64,000 nucleotides of DNA from Bacteroidia bacterium (GCA_020635905.1 JACJYV010000002.1:310001-374000); one strand, 5' to 3'; positions 43,202 to 53,067 are shown, counted from the stretch's first letter. Program-made: numbers and translations. Notes: generated by a model not told the origin, from the sequence alone.

Positions 43202-43489
43202 AAAGGCCGCTGAGATTTTCCGGCACGAGTCTCTGCAGGAGATTCACATCCCCTGCCAACTTCCTGAAGAGGATAAATCAGACTCATTTTCCATCGCTCT
43301 CATCCATCATTCTAATAAATTCACTCACTAATTTATAATAAAAAATCCCCCACTTCCATTACGCAGCAGATTTTCTGGTCTGAAGCCAATTTCCCTGGTC
43401 AAGTTCTTTTATAAAAGGGTAAGAGTGTGTATCTTATATCCTGGCTTCGTAACACACACTCCCGGTTTTACATATTAAATTATTGGCTT

Positions 43490-44923
43490 ATGCGCAGATC
43501 AATTCTTTTCCTGGCGGCTATTCTTATGCTCGCCGGATTCAGCAACCGCGTTTATGCAAACGCATTGGTAATCTCTAATTTATCCAGAGATTCAGCTGCC
43601 CAGACTGTAACCTTTCATATTCAATGGAATAACAGTTGGCGGGTGGACTCCTCGGGCTCCCCATACAACTGGGATGCTGCCTGGGTTTTCGTGAAATTCC
43701 GTCCTTGCGGGGCGGCTTCCACCACTCCGTGGACCCACGGAAAAATCGATCCCAATGCAGGATCGAATGCTTTTGGCAGCTTGCAGCCACATGCAACGGG
43801 CTTTGCTTCAGGATTTTATCCCGACTCAAACGGTGTCATGTTGCGCAGACCAGGCAATGGAATTTATCCCAATGCCGCGGCCTCGACCATTACCCTGAAA
43901 ATCGATAACATATCCAGCGTCGGACAATATGATGTTAAGGTATTTGGCATTGAAATGGTTTATATTCCACAGGAAGCGTATTATCTGGGAATCTCTACCA
44001 ATTACTATACCTTCAGCGACGGCGCAGGCAATCCTCTTTTGATCAATTCTGAAAACGGATTTACCCTCTATAACGCCAATTCCAACAACACGAACTGGCT
44101 TTATCAGAGTTCTGCAATGCCGAATTCCTTTCCCAAGGGATTCAAGCCCTTTTACTGTATGAAGTACGAAATCAGTGAGGGTCAGTATGCAGCCTTCCTC
44201 AATACCATTACCAGCCCGGCCCAGCTCAATCGTTTTCCGGCCAATTACTACGTTTACCGCAACCGCCTGAACGACAACGGCACCCCGCCCAATATCTACA
44301 TTGCCGAGCGGGAAGACCGGGCCCAGAATTACCTGAGTTTTGACGACGTGGCTTCCTATCTGGACTGGTCATGTCTGCGCTTCATGACGGAACTGGAATA
44401 CGAAAAAATTTGCCGGGGCACGGCACCTTCTGTTTTGGATGAATACGCCTGGGGCACCAATACCATCGGGCAGGCCCAGACCATTTCCACCGCGCCTGAA
44501 GACGGCACGGAAACTATTTTTGCCCCCACCAATGCCAATGCTTCTTATCAGAACTACCTCTATAACGGGGGTGATGGCGACCGGGGACCCCTCAGGGTGG
44601 GCATTTATGCCAAACCTACCAGCAACAGCCGCATTGCCACGGGCTCGGCTTACTATGGGGTGATGGAAATGAGCGGAAATGTGATCGAACCTGTAATTGA
44701 TTTCAGGTACACGGCTTTCGACGGACAATGGGGTGATGGCTACATTACTTCTGCAGGTGCCTTTGACGTGCCCAACTGGCCCAATGCCGGGCTTGGTTTT
44801 GGCTGGAGAGGAGGCGATTTCTACAACAGCGTATTGTATCTGAAAGTTTCTCAGCGCCAGTACAACGGCCGTTCAGATTATTCCAGTCGCTACCAGTACA
44901 CGGGTGGCAGGGGCCTTCGCTGA
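43490..44923 (+). CDS. Secreted formylglycine-generating-enzyme-like (SUMF1) domain protein
   Basis: The 477-aa product from ATG 43490 has a signal peptide (RRSILFLAAILMLAGFSNRVYA). Residues about 25-180 are a beta-rich domain seen with this family in Bacteroidota (VTFHIQWNNSWRVDS, WDAAWVFVKFRPCG). Residues about 184-477 form an FGE-sulfatase/SUMF1 fold: FYCMKYEISEGQYAAFL, LRFMTELEYEKICRGT, YYGVMEMSGNVIEPV, and GRGLR at the end. The two catalytic Cys of true FGE are not evident, so enzyme activity is doubtful; many secreted relatives are structural or ligand-binding. A GTG at 43427 would extend it, but ATG 43490 places the signal at the N-terminus. Probably cotranscribed with the giant gene 26 nt downstream. 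Confidence 0.82.
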   Translation: MRRSILFLAAILMLAGFSNRVYANALVISNLSRDSAAQTVTFHIQWNNSWRVDSSGSPYNWDAAWVFVKFRPCGAASTTPWTHGKIDPNAGSNAFGSLQPHATGFASGFYPDSNGVMLRRPGNGIYPNAAASTITLKIDNISSVGQYDVKVFGIEMVYIPQEAYYLGISTNYYTFSDGAGNPLLINSENGFTLYNANSNNTNWLYQSSAMPNSFPKGFKPFYCMKYEISEGQYAAFLNTITSPAQLNRFPANYYVYRNRLNDNGTPPNIYIAEREDRAQNYLSFDDVASYLDWSCLRFMTELEYEKICRGTAPSVLDEYAWGTNTIGQAQTISTAPEDGTETIFAPTNANASYQNYLYNGGDGDRGPLRVGIYAKPTSNSRIATGSAYYGVMEMSGNVIEPVIDFRYTAFDGQWGDGYITSAGAFDVPNWPNAGLGFGWRGGDFYNSVLYLKVSQRQYNGRSDYSSRYQYTGGRGLR

Positions 44924-44949
44924 TCATTTACGGTTGAATCACTGAAAGT

Positions 44950-47900
44950 TTGAGACGAATCCGTCCATACCTGATTTTTATATTCCTTTTTGGGGGAGTA
45001 GGGGCGCTTTTTGCCCAGGCGCCTCCCAACGACAATTGCGCAAATGCCACCTTGATACCCATTGCAGGCAATGGATGGCACTACGGCTCTTTTATCAGTG
45101 ATACAGTGGATATTACCAGCGCCACTTTGCAGTTTGGCGAATTTGTCCACCCGGCCCAGGTGGCTCAGGACAAATCTGTCTGGTATAAATTTTCCATTCC
45201 CACCACCCGCAACGTGCGGATCATCCTCAAGCAGACTGGCCCGCCCTATGCCCTGGCTCCCACCCAGGCCGGCTGGACGCTTTACCGCACCCAGAATTGC
45301 TTTCCCACCATCGTGGATGTGGTGGATCCGCCCATTCTGAACATTGAGGGCTATACCCACGAATGTCTCAAGCAGGGCGATTACCTGATCCATGTGACCA
45401 GTGAGTTATTTGCCAGTGGTCAGATTTTCATGGAATTGCAGGTCAGTGCTTCAACGGCCAATGAAACCAAATACGATTATACCTCTGGTCCTTATAACTT
45501 TGGAGTAGTTTCGGGAACTCAGTTTGTGCCCGCTTCACTGAATCATTTCTATGATATGGGCTGTCAATCCGTGGATTCGCTGGAAATTCTTTGCCCGGAC
45601 AGCGGCTATACCCAGTCAACCTGGCATGTATTTACCACAGATAATTTCGTGGATTACATCCGCTTTGAGCTGACGGAGGACCCCTTTAATACCCTCATTC
45701 CAGGCACCCGGACCTGGGGTTACCGCCTCTACGAGGGCAATTGCATTCTGGACCCCATTCCCGACGATGGCCCGGGTCTGAACACGGTGGATTCCTGCAA
45801 AGTGCTCTCCATTACAACCCAAAATCAGTACGCCACCACCTTTTACCCCTGTCAACTCAAGCCCAACACCACTTATTCCATCCAGTTGACGGGACCCACC
45901 ATGTACGCCAACCAAATCAATGTGCGGATGTACGAAGTAGGCTTTCAGCCAACCATTTCCCCTGACCCAACTTCGATTCCTCCCGTTCACCAACTGGGGA
46001 TTCTGCCTTTCAATTCCACAGTTTCCCTGACAGATTATTTTGCCTGTAATGCAGTTTTAGACAGCAACCTGTGTGGAACCGTGGTGCCAGATACGGTGAT
46101 TTATAACGGGCAGGTCTATGACATGAATTATTGGGGCACGTTTGAACTGACCTCAGACGCGAATGTGAATTTCAATCTCACAGAATTTTCCTGGCAGCCC
46201 GATCCGCTGATCCGTATTTTTCAGGGGGATGTGATGACGGGGGGATGTAATTTGCTTCTTTACACCACTTTTTCGAATTATTTGTATAATAATTGCCTTC
46301 CCGCGGGAAAATACAGTGTGCAGATTCTGGGCAAACTCAATCCTCCACAAGCCCACACCATTTATTCCAACCTGGGCAAAGGGGTGCGGCTGGATATTTT
46401 TGTGGATCAGGTTGCGCCTATGGCCTTTGGTTTATTTACGCCCCAGGAAATTGACTCCATCAACGGTGGATTGCCATTGGTTTCGGGTAATACCTATAAT
46501 TCCCAGAACGACTACTTTGACTGCCGTCTCACCCCGCTGCCCGCGGGTGATCTGTGCGGCGCGGCCAACGACCGCGTGATTTATCGCCTGATTCAGGTGA
46601 ATCAGGATGGGATTCTCACCGTAGGTGGCGGCAACTGGACGCGGTTTCGCTACCGTTTGTACCGCGGCGATGCCAGCTCATTGCCCATTGTGGGCAATGA
46701 AATTCAGGGACTGGTGGACCAGGCAGGGTGCCAGACCACCTACTGGCCCTTCAAGGTGTGCGTCACCCCTGGCTACTATACCCTGGCCACGATCGGCGAT
46801 CTCTCGGATGTGAAATACGGGGACAAGCCCTGGATCAGGTTTGAGAGCTTTCCGCCCACTCAGTTTACGACTCCTGCGACAGGTGAATTGCTGGATACGC
46901 TGGGTTTTACCAATGCGACGGTGGTGGCCACCCCCACCCGTTTCAATTGCACAGACAATCCTGATACGATTCTGGGTTATCTGCCCTGCAGCAACGCTCC
47001 CAAGACCATTTACCGTGAATTTTACCTGGATTCGCCCCAGTTGGTGACGTTTACCAGTAATTACACTGCCTACGGAACCTATGGCAGCGGGGTGGTTCAC
47101 CGCATTTTCAATGGCCGCATCAGCCAGAATACCCTGACGGGCCTGCACCGCAATTGCTTTTCGAATTTTACGGAATGCATGCAGCCTGGTTGGTACACGG
47201 TAGTCACTTATGGATATGGCCAGACATTCAATAATCCTCCCTACACCACGGGAGTGGGAGCCAGTATCGGGGATCTGACGGGTTTCACCCTGACTATCAA
47301 CCCAAGCCTGCAAAAATTCGGGACTTTTGCCACCGCAGAGCAGGTCAACAGCGGAAATACCATTTCCTGGGCGCCCGATTATCCGGGTGGACACACCCCC
47401 AAAATTCCCAAAAATTACAAAACCTATACCCTGGGCACAGAGTATTGGGTTTGCGCGGATAACCTGCCATTTGAGCCGGGCATTTCGCCCTGCTTGCCCA
47501 GCCACAACCGGGTCAGTTACCGGGTATTTACCCTGGGCAAAGCCTCCCATGTGTATATCACGGGACTCAATCCCTATCCTTATACCCATCAGTCGCGCCT
47601 GTACCAGGGCGACATTACGGGATTGGTGCCTCCGTTTACCGTCATTCAGGAATGCATCTCAGATCAGATGCGACTTTGCCTGCAACCGGGCACCTATACC
47701 CTGGTCACCTTCGCGGGCGACGCCCACATCGGGCAGACCATGACGCCTTCCATCTATCTGGATTCTCTGGGAGTCTCCAAATTTGACCATGCCCTGCATG
47801 CTTATGATTTTGACAGTATTCCCAATAATTCCACGGAATACCGTGGCAAAATCACGGACCCGCCGGGTCCGTATGGCCGGGTACCCAGCACGGATTTTTT

Positions 47901-50900
47901 CCTTTGTACCACCACCGCCGAGATCACAGACCCGGTCAATGTATGTCCCATCGGGCAGGCTCCTCCGGGCAGCGCCCTGCCCAATCCCACCAATCCGCGG
48001 CAAAACCTGTGGTACACCTTCACGGTGGAAGGCCCGGGACTGGTGGAAGTAGGCGTTTACAACCAGACTTTGGGCAAACCCACCCGTTCGCCCTTTGCGG
48101 TCTATCACAGCGACGACCTCAACTTCCCGGCCATCACTGACTCCACCCTGGCCAGCGGCCTGAGCATGGTGGCCACCAGCACTACGTGGTATTGCGGAAA
48201 TTATCAAAAAGTGAGTTTTTACCGCGACCCCTGTACTGCGATTACCAAAGAGAGATATTATGTGCTGGTGGATCGCTACAGCTACGGGGAACCCAACACC
48301 CAGATTGAGGTGGGCGTGACCTTCAGTCCGGCGCCGCCGGCCTTTGTGCAATACAACCATTATTCCCAGGCCAATGCCATCAACGGCAATCCAACCACCC
48401 AATGCAACGGCCCCTATCCCGTGGACAGCCTGTATGCGGGCACTTTTACGGGTTGTCAGGGCAATTTGAATTGTGCGACCAAAGACCCGACCGACCAGAA
48501 TACCTGCGGTACCAAAACTTTGTGGTACACTTTTGTGGTGGAAGGAACGGGCAAAATCCGCATCAATTACGACCGCCCGGGCAATATCACCACCTTCAAC
48601 GACAACGACATTCAGCTTTACAAGCAACTGGTCACGGGAGATTCAACCTCCTCTGGCCTGGTGCGGGTGCCGCTCAGCGCACTCAATTATAATAATAACC
48701 CCGACTTCAACCCAGGCACCAATTATCTCTGGGGCGAGGGCTGTATGAGTCCGGGACGGTATTACATCATGTTTACGGGGTGTAATTTTCCAACGGAAAC
48801 GGTGGTGCCCCGCATCTGGTTGCTGCCTCAGCAGGGCGACCTGTGCAGCGATCCCCTGGTCCTGAATGTGGATTCATCGGGCACTTTTAGCGCGACTGCG
48901 CACGTGGATTGCTTTACCATTGGGGAGGCGCCCGGCGAAAATGGCACCAACATGGGCTGCCTTGGAGGCCCGGTCGGGTATAAATCTGCCTGGTTTAAGG
49001 TCAATATGAACGACACGGTGAAGATGGATATTGACATCCAGATCGAGGAATTTACCAATGTGACCGGCGGCCAGATCAAGTACCGCATTGCCAACGGGGA
49101 TTGTAATTACATGACCTTTGACAACTGCGTTTCCGAAGGGGTATTTGTGATTTTGAACCTGAAATGTCGCCCGGCGGGACCTCTGTGGGTGCAGGTGGTT
49201 ATGCCCGATTATACTTCAGACAGTATTCGCCTGAACGTGACTGCCACTGAGGTTAACGATACTTCCTGTATTGCCATTGATCCCAATGCGCCGCGGGCCG
49301 ATTTTGATGTAGTGGCAGGTTGTTTTGATGTGCCCGTGCAATTTCTCAATTCGTCCACTTCAGGACCGGGCGTGACCTACTACTGGGATTTTGGGGACGG
49401 ATACAGTTCCACCGTGGCCAACCCCATCCATCAATACGCAGTGCCTGATACCTATCTGGTCTGGCTGGCGGTGGATAATGGTATTCTTCAGGATACCCTT
49501 TACCGCAATGTGATCGTTTATCAACGGCCTTATCCCAATTTTACCATCAGTCCCAGCCCGACGTATTTTGTGGGGAATAATCTCACCTTTACGGACATTT
49601 CGACCCAGGTAATCCCCTCAGGAACTTATTTCTGGGATTTCTGCGCCGGGCCTTCGCCCTGCGGGGCTTCCATTCCCAGCTATGCCGGGCCCAATCCGCC
49701 GCCTGTCTCCTGGTCGCTGGCAGGCCCCAAGAAGGTGTGTCTCACCATCGTGAATGGCTATTGTGACAGTGTCACCTGCTTTGATATTTTCGTGTACGAC
49801 ACGACCATTTTTGCGGGTGGATCCTATGACGGGCACGGGGTGCAATACCTCACGGACTCCTGCCTGATTACCGAGCAAAATGTTTTTGCGGGCGGTCCCT
49901 ACGACGGGCATAGCAGCCAGTACCTGACTGATGGTTGCACCAAATTCAACGTGAATATCTTTGCAGGTGGACCCTACGACGGACATTCGAGCCAGTATCT
50001 GACCGATTCCTGTTCCAAATTCAACATCAATGTGTATGCTGGCGGGCCCTACGATGGGCATAATCATGCTTCCCTCAACGGGGGATGCCCGGGCTCGGGC
50101 ATCAATATCTTTGCCGGGGGTCCCTATGACGGAGATGCAGACCAATTGCTGGCCGCCTACTGCCCGAATGCTTCGCCCAATGTATATGCAGGCGGGCCGT
50201 ATGATGGACATGGGGTGATTGAAATTCAGGGAAATTGTACTTCTCTGGAAATGAATGTATTTGCAGGAGGTTCGTACGATGGGTTTGATTTTGTGGAAAT
50301 GTATTGCGACACCATCCCTGTTTACCCTCCTGACACAAATTTTTGTGACAGTTGTTTTTATGCGGGAGGAGCCTACGACGGCGCGGCCGTGGCCGAATTG
50401 TGGGCTGGTTGCCCCATTCCCATTGCCAATGTTTTTGCAGGCGGACCTTATGACGGGCATGCCTACGATTTCCTTACCAATGCCTGTTCTTCCCAGCCCG
50501 TCAATCTTTTTGCAGGCGGACCTTACGACGGACATGGCTCGGCTTACCTCACAGACAGTTGCAGCAAGTTTGTGATCAATCTCTTTGCGGGCGGGCCTTA
50601 CGATGGTCACGCAAATCAATACCTGACTGATTCATGCAGCAAGTTTGTGATCAATCTCTTTGCGGGTGGACCTTACGATGGTCACTCTTTCCAGTATCTG
50701 ACCGACAGCTGTAGTAAATTCCTGATCAATCTTTTTGCAGGCGGTCCCTATGACGGACATTCCTACGGGCACATTTTCCCCAATGCGCCTCAGCCTTTCT
50801 TTGCCCAATCAGATACCATTTGCGTAGGCTATGCCTCCACCCTGACCTCCTCCGCACCTACCAACTGGTTTACCTGGAATGGAAATTATGTCTGGGAAGC

Positions 50901-52311
50901 GGGTGTCAGCTCCACCTACACTACTCCTGTCTTTTATCAGGCAGGCACCTATAATTTCTGGGTGGACAATCCTTTCATTTGCGAAAAAGTACTTGTTCAG
51001 GTCACGGTGCTTGACACCCTGGCTCATCCTGACTTTGTGTTTAATCCGGGTTGTCCGGGCGATTCCACCTTCTTTACCAACCAGAGCATTGTGCCGGGTC
51101 CGCCCCAGCCTTCCATTGGAACTTCGGGTTTCCCTATCTTCCAATTGGGCGCCACGGGCGTGCCGCCCGGGCCAGCTTCGATCAGCTTTTCTTCCTCTCA
51201 GTACCTCACTTACAGCAAGCTCACCAACGGAGTCAACGACCAGCAAAACGGCTGGACGGCCAATAACAGCGGGCCCTCCACCCAATGGGTGCAATGGCAG
51301 TACCTGACGCCCAAGTCTGTGAGCCGTTTTTACTACTGGCCACGCAATAACTGCTGTGCCAATGCCGGGCCGACCGCGCTGCGGCTTTACTACGACGACG
51401 GCTCGGGCTGGGTGCTGGTCAAAACCTGGGCACCCAATTATCCTTCCAATGCCAATTTTGATACGGGCACTTTCTTCGAAACGGCCAATATTTATGCCCA
51501 GCGCTGGAAGCTGGAGGTGGATGTGCTGGTAGCCAATGCGCCTTCCTGGGGTGAATTCCAGGTATTTGCCAGTGACCCCACCGTAGGTGGGAATGCCTAT
51601 TGGGATTTTGGAGACGGATTTACCTCCACCACTTTTGATCCCATCCATTTGTACGGTTCGGCCGGCACTTATAATGTCAACCTGGTCATGGACGTGCCAG
51701 GCATGCTATGTGTGAATGGAATCTCCAAACCCATCACCATTGACGACTGCGGGTTGTTGCCCCTTACCCAAAATCTGCTCAGCGGGCATTTTGATGCTGA
51801 GCATGAACTTATTCCGTTGAAGTGGGAAGTGGAAGGCAATTTCTCGACCGCTTTCCTGCGCAAACTGGCCGACGGAGGTTGGGTGAATCTGGCTGAATTT
51901 GAGTACAAAGGCTCGCCCGCCTATTTACACGACGATCTGAATCCCTTATTCAATTCGCCCAACATTTACCAGGTGATGGCCTTTGACCAGAACGGGCACC
52001 TGACTTATTCGAATACGATTGAGATTTTGGCGGAAAAGGAATTGCAGCAGGAAATTATCCTCTATCCCAACCCGGTTGAGCAGGCAACTTTTGTAAATCT
52101 GCTGATGAAATTTCCCAAAGATGCCCAGGTTGAGATTGGGGTGGTCAATCTGCTCGGCCAACGGGTGCTGGACCTGCCGCAACTGAAGTATTCCAAAGGA
52201 ACCCACCGCCTGAAACTGAATATTGCCGGCCTGGCCCAGGCTACTTACTTTGTTTCCGTACGGGTCAACGGGCAAATGTATTTCCGCAAAATGGTCGTGA
52301 TCGGGGATTAA
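44950..52311 (+). CDS. Giant T9SS type A surface protein with AGGPYDGH repeats
   Basis: This 2453-aa protein begins at TTG 44950, the only start that leaves a signal peptide (MRRIRPYLIFIFLFGGVGALFAQ); an in-frame stop lies at 44935. Residues about 25-1440 hold repeated beta-rich units of 130-160 aa with VxYR or WYTFxV and CLQPGxYTLVTxG motifs (LCLQPGTYTLVTFAGD, CMQPGWYTVVTYG). Two PKD-like domains follow (about 1450-1617), then 13 AGGPYDGH repeats (1620-1945). Another Ig-like segment and a PKD domain interrupted by a discoidin-like domain (about 2026-2263) come next. The end is a type A T9SS sorting domain (ILYPNPVEQATF, GLAQATYFVSVRV). It is predicted to be secreted by T9SS and anchored at the surface; adhesion is the likely role. 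Confidence 0.88.
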   Translation: MRRIRPYLIFIFLFGGVGALFAQAPPNDNCANATLIPIAGNGWHYGSFISDTVDITSATLQFGEFVHPAQVAQDKSVWYKFSIPTTRNVRIILKQTGPPYALAPTQAGWTLYRTQNCFPTIVDVVDPPILNIEGYTHECLKQGDYLIHVTSELFASGQIFMELQVSASTANETKYDYTSGPYNFGVVSGTQFVPASLNHFYDMGCQSVDSLEILCPDSGYTQSTWHVFTTDNFVDYIRFELTEDPFNTLIPGTRTWGYRLYEGNCILDPIPDDGPGLNTVDSCKVLSITTQNQYATTFYPCQLKPNTTYSIQLTGPTMYANQINVRMYEVGFQPTISPDPTSIPPVHQLGILPFNSTVSLTDYFACNAVLDSNLCGTVVPDTVIYNGQVYDMNYWGTFELTSDANVNFNLTEFSWQPDPLIRIFQGDVMTGGCNLLLYTTFSNYLYNNCLPAGKYSVQILGKLNPPQAHTIYSNLGKGVRLDIFVDQVAPMAFGLFTPQEIDSINGGLPLVSGNTYNSQNDYFDCRLTPLPAGDLCGAANDRVIYRLIQVNQDGILTVGGGNWTRFRYRLYRGDASSLPIVGNEIQGLVDQAGCQTTYWPFKVCVTPGYYTLATIGDLSDVKYGDKPWIRFESFPPTQFTTPATGELLDTLGFTNATVVATPTRFNCTDNPDTILGYLPCSNAPKTIYREFYLDSPQLVTFTSNYTAYGTYGSGVVHRIFNGRISQNTLTGLHRNCFSNFTECMQPGWYTVVTYGYGQTFNNPPYTTGVGASIGDLTGFTLTINPSLQKFGTFATAEQVNSGNTISWAPDYPGGHTPKIPKNYKTYTLGTEYWVCADNLPFEPGISPCLPSHNRVSYRVFTLGKASHVYITGLNPYPYTHQSRLYQGDITGLVPPFTVIQECISDQMRLCLQPGTYTLVTFAGDAHIGQTMTPSIYLDSLGVSKFDHALHAYDFDSIPNNSTEYRGKITDPPGPYGRVPSTDFFLCTTTAEITDPVNVCPIGQAPPGSALPNPTNPRQNLWYTFTVEGPGLVEVGVYNQTLGKPTRSPFAVYHSDDLNFPAITDSTLASGLSMVATSTTWYCGNYQKVSFYRDPCTAITKERYYVLVDRYSYGEPNTQIEVGVTFSPAPPAFVQYNHYSQANAINGNPTTQCNGPYPVDSLYAGTFTGCQGNLNCATKDPTDQNTCGTKTLWYTFVVEGTGKIRINYDRPGNITTFNDNDIQLYKQLVTGDSTSSGLVRVPLSALNYNNNPDFNPGTNYLWGEGCMSPGRYYIMFTGCNFPTETVVPRIWLLPQQGDLCSDPLVLNVDSSGTFSATAHVDCFTIGEAPGENGTNMGCLGGPVGYKSAWFKVNMNDTVKMDIDIQIEEFTNVTGGQIKYRIANGDCNYMTFDNCVSEGVFVILNLKCRPAGPLWVQVVMPDYTSDSIRLNVTATEVNDTSCIAIDPNAPRADFDVVAGCFDVPVQFLNSSTSGPGVTYYWDFGDGYSSTVANPIHQYAVPDTYLVWLAVDNGILQDTLYRNVIVYQRPYPNFTISPSPTYFVGNNLTFTDISTQVIPSGTYFWDFCAGPSPCGASIPSYAGPNPPPVSWSLAGPKKVCLTIVNGYCDSVTCFDIFVYDTTIFAGGSYDGHGVQYLTDSCLITEQNVFAGGPYDGHSSQYLTDGCTKFNVNIFAGGPYDGHSSQYLTDSCSKFNINVYAGGPYDGHNHASLNGGCPGSGINIFAGGPYDGDADQLLAAYCPNASPNVYAGGPYDGHGVIEIQGNCTSLEMNVFAGGSYDGFDFVEMYCDTIPVYPPDTNFCDSCFYAGGAYDGAAVAELWAGCPIPIANVFAGGPYDGHAYDFLTNACSSQPVNLFAGGPYDGHGSAYLTDSCSKFVINLFAGGPYDGHANQYLTDSCSKFVINLFAGGPYDGHSFQYLTDSCSKFLINLFAGGPYDGHSYGHIFPNAPQPFFAQSDTICVGYASTLTSSAPTNWFTWNGNYVWEAGVSSTYTTPVFYQAGTYNFWVDNPFICEKVLVQVTVLDTLAHPDFVFNPGCPGDSTFFTNQSIVPGPPQPSIGTSGFPIFQLGATGVPPGPASISFSSSQYLTYSKLTNGVNDQQNGWTANNSGPSTQWVQWQYLTPKSVSRFYYWPRNNCCANAGPTALRLYYDDGSGWVLVKTWAPNYPSNANFDTGTFFETANIYAQRWKLEVDVLVANAPSWGEFQVFASDPTVGGNAYWDFGDGFTSTTFDPIHLYGSAGTYNVNLVMDVPGMLCVNGISKPITIDDCGLLPLTQNLLSGHFDAEHELIPLKWEVEGNFSTAFLRKLADGGWVNLAEFEYKGSPAYLHDDLNPLFNSPNIYQVMAFDQNGHLTYSNTIEILAEKELQQEIILYPNPVEQATFVNLLMKFPKDAQVEIGVVNLLGQRVLDLPQLKYSKGTHRLKLNIAGLAQATYFVSVRVNGQMYFRKMVVIGD
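49807..50784 (+). repeat. Thirteen tandem coding repeats of about 75 bp (AGGPYDGH units)
   Basis: Inside the giant gene, 12 full units and one partial unit code for the consensus [VIL]FAGGPYDGH, then about 15 variable residues often reading QYLTDSCSKF.IN. Eleven units are 25 aa and the seventh is 33 aa. Units 10-12 (50506-50730) are nearly identical, which suggests recent duplication, while units 4-8 are diverged. Each unit has a Cys late in the spacer. The repeat recalls the GGxGDG-type repeats of other Bacteroidota surface proteins but differs in sequence. Confidence 0.85.
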
Positions 52312-52349
52312 AATTGCTGAACAATTAGCCCTTCAATTGCTTTGGGATT

Positions 52350-52535
52350 TTACTCGATTTCATCCATTTCAAAAGGAAATTCCGCTTCCTCATAATCTGC
52401 AATTTTATCAGAAAGCTGATCCAACTCTATAAACTCGGGAGATTCAGGATCTGTATCATTTCCAACGATTAATAAGAGCTCTTCAAGTCTTTCGAGAGCT
52501 TTTTCATACTCTGTTTCGTTTGCAAATTTTTCCAT
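52350..52535 (-). CDS. Small acidic protein like the N-terminus of HigA-type antitoxins
   Basis: The 61-aa product (YEKALERLEELLLI, then SPEFIELDQLSDKIADYEEA and EFPF) matches the region before the HTH of HigA-type antitoxins, where a DELELLSxLIEDYEExHYPI pattern is usual. The HTH itself is absent; the protein ends with acidic residues. No HigB-type toxin is next to it; the gene upstream on the same strand, 16 nt away, is a DUF1905/OmdA protein. It may be a trimmed antitoxin, an orphan regulator piece, or a small protein family in its own right. Confidence 0.6.
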   Translation of the reverse strand: MEKFANETEYEKALERLEELLLIVGNDTDPESPEFIELDQLSDKIADYEEAEFPFEMDEIE

Positions 52536-52551
52536 TTGTTTCTAATTAGTT

Positions 52552-53046
52552 TCACGGTTTGTCCCGTCCCACAAATCTTTCTTCACCTTTCAGAAATGAA
52601 ATGGCCCGGGCTACATTGCGGTCCACACTTTCTTCACTTTTCAGGTTGGCGATATAGCGCACAATTTCCTTTTGGCGGGAAGGTGACAGGCCCTCAAACA
52701 CGGTCTTTGCCTCCTGGTTTTCGTCCAGGGCCAGTTCCAGTTTGGGATGCATGGGAATGTCGCGGGGCACAGGATCGAATGACAGCTCAAAGGAGGCGAA
52801 ATCGCCGACCGTGGTTTGGGTTGCGTCACGCATGGGACCATTGAGGTAGAGCCGCCAGGCGCCGCTGTATTTTACCAGGGTCTGAATGAAGGGGTGGTGA
52901 TCGATTTTGCCCCGCACGGGAATGGGTCCTTTATTTTTGCCTGCCTGGTTGAAAATCCCCAACAAAACTTCTTCTGGAAGAAACACATAAGGATTGACCC
53001 CAATTATTTCGATCTCTGCGCTGAAGGTGAATTTTTCGGGGTTCAT
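52552..53046 (-). CDS. DUF1905/YdeI-OmdA-like protein
   Basis: The product is 164 aa from ATG 53046. Residues 1-95 fit DUF1905 (FSAEIEIIGVNPYVFLPEEV, VRGKIDHHPFIQTLVKYSGA) and residues about 100-164 fit the OmdA/YdeI helical tail (LELALDENQEAKTVFEGLSP, RQKEIVRYIANLKSEES). The OmdA group was named for protection against bacteriocins, but the role of most members is unknown. A promoter with TTG-N18-TAAATTTG lies at 53068-53096, so a TTG at 53070 is unlikely as a start. The small HigA-like gene follows at 16 nt. Confidence 0.8.
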   Translation of the reverse strand: MNPEKFTFSAEIEIIGVNPYVFLPEEVLLGIFNQAGKNKGPIPVRGKIDHHPFIQTLVKYSGAWRLYLNGPMRDATQTTVGDFASFELSFDPVPRDIPMHPKLELALDENQEAKTVFEGLSPSRQKEIVRYIANLKSEESVDRNVARAISFLKGEERFVGRDKP

Positions 53047-53067
53047 GGAATCAAGTTGGTTAATTCT

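Noticed and set aside
49618..50619. A 333-codon antisense open frame across the AGGPYDGH array, and others such as 46678-47589 and 47659-48627 on the minus strand.
   Set aside because: They mirror the codon bias and repeats of the plus-strand giant gene, lack a signal, RBS or family pattern, and sit wholly inside a well-supported gene.
49807..50784. A 75-bp periodic array that at first sight could be CRISPR-like.
   Set aside because: The periodicity is in frame, the units code for a conserved peptide, and there is no separation into identical repeats and unique spacers nor any cas gene.
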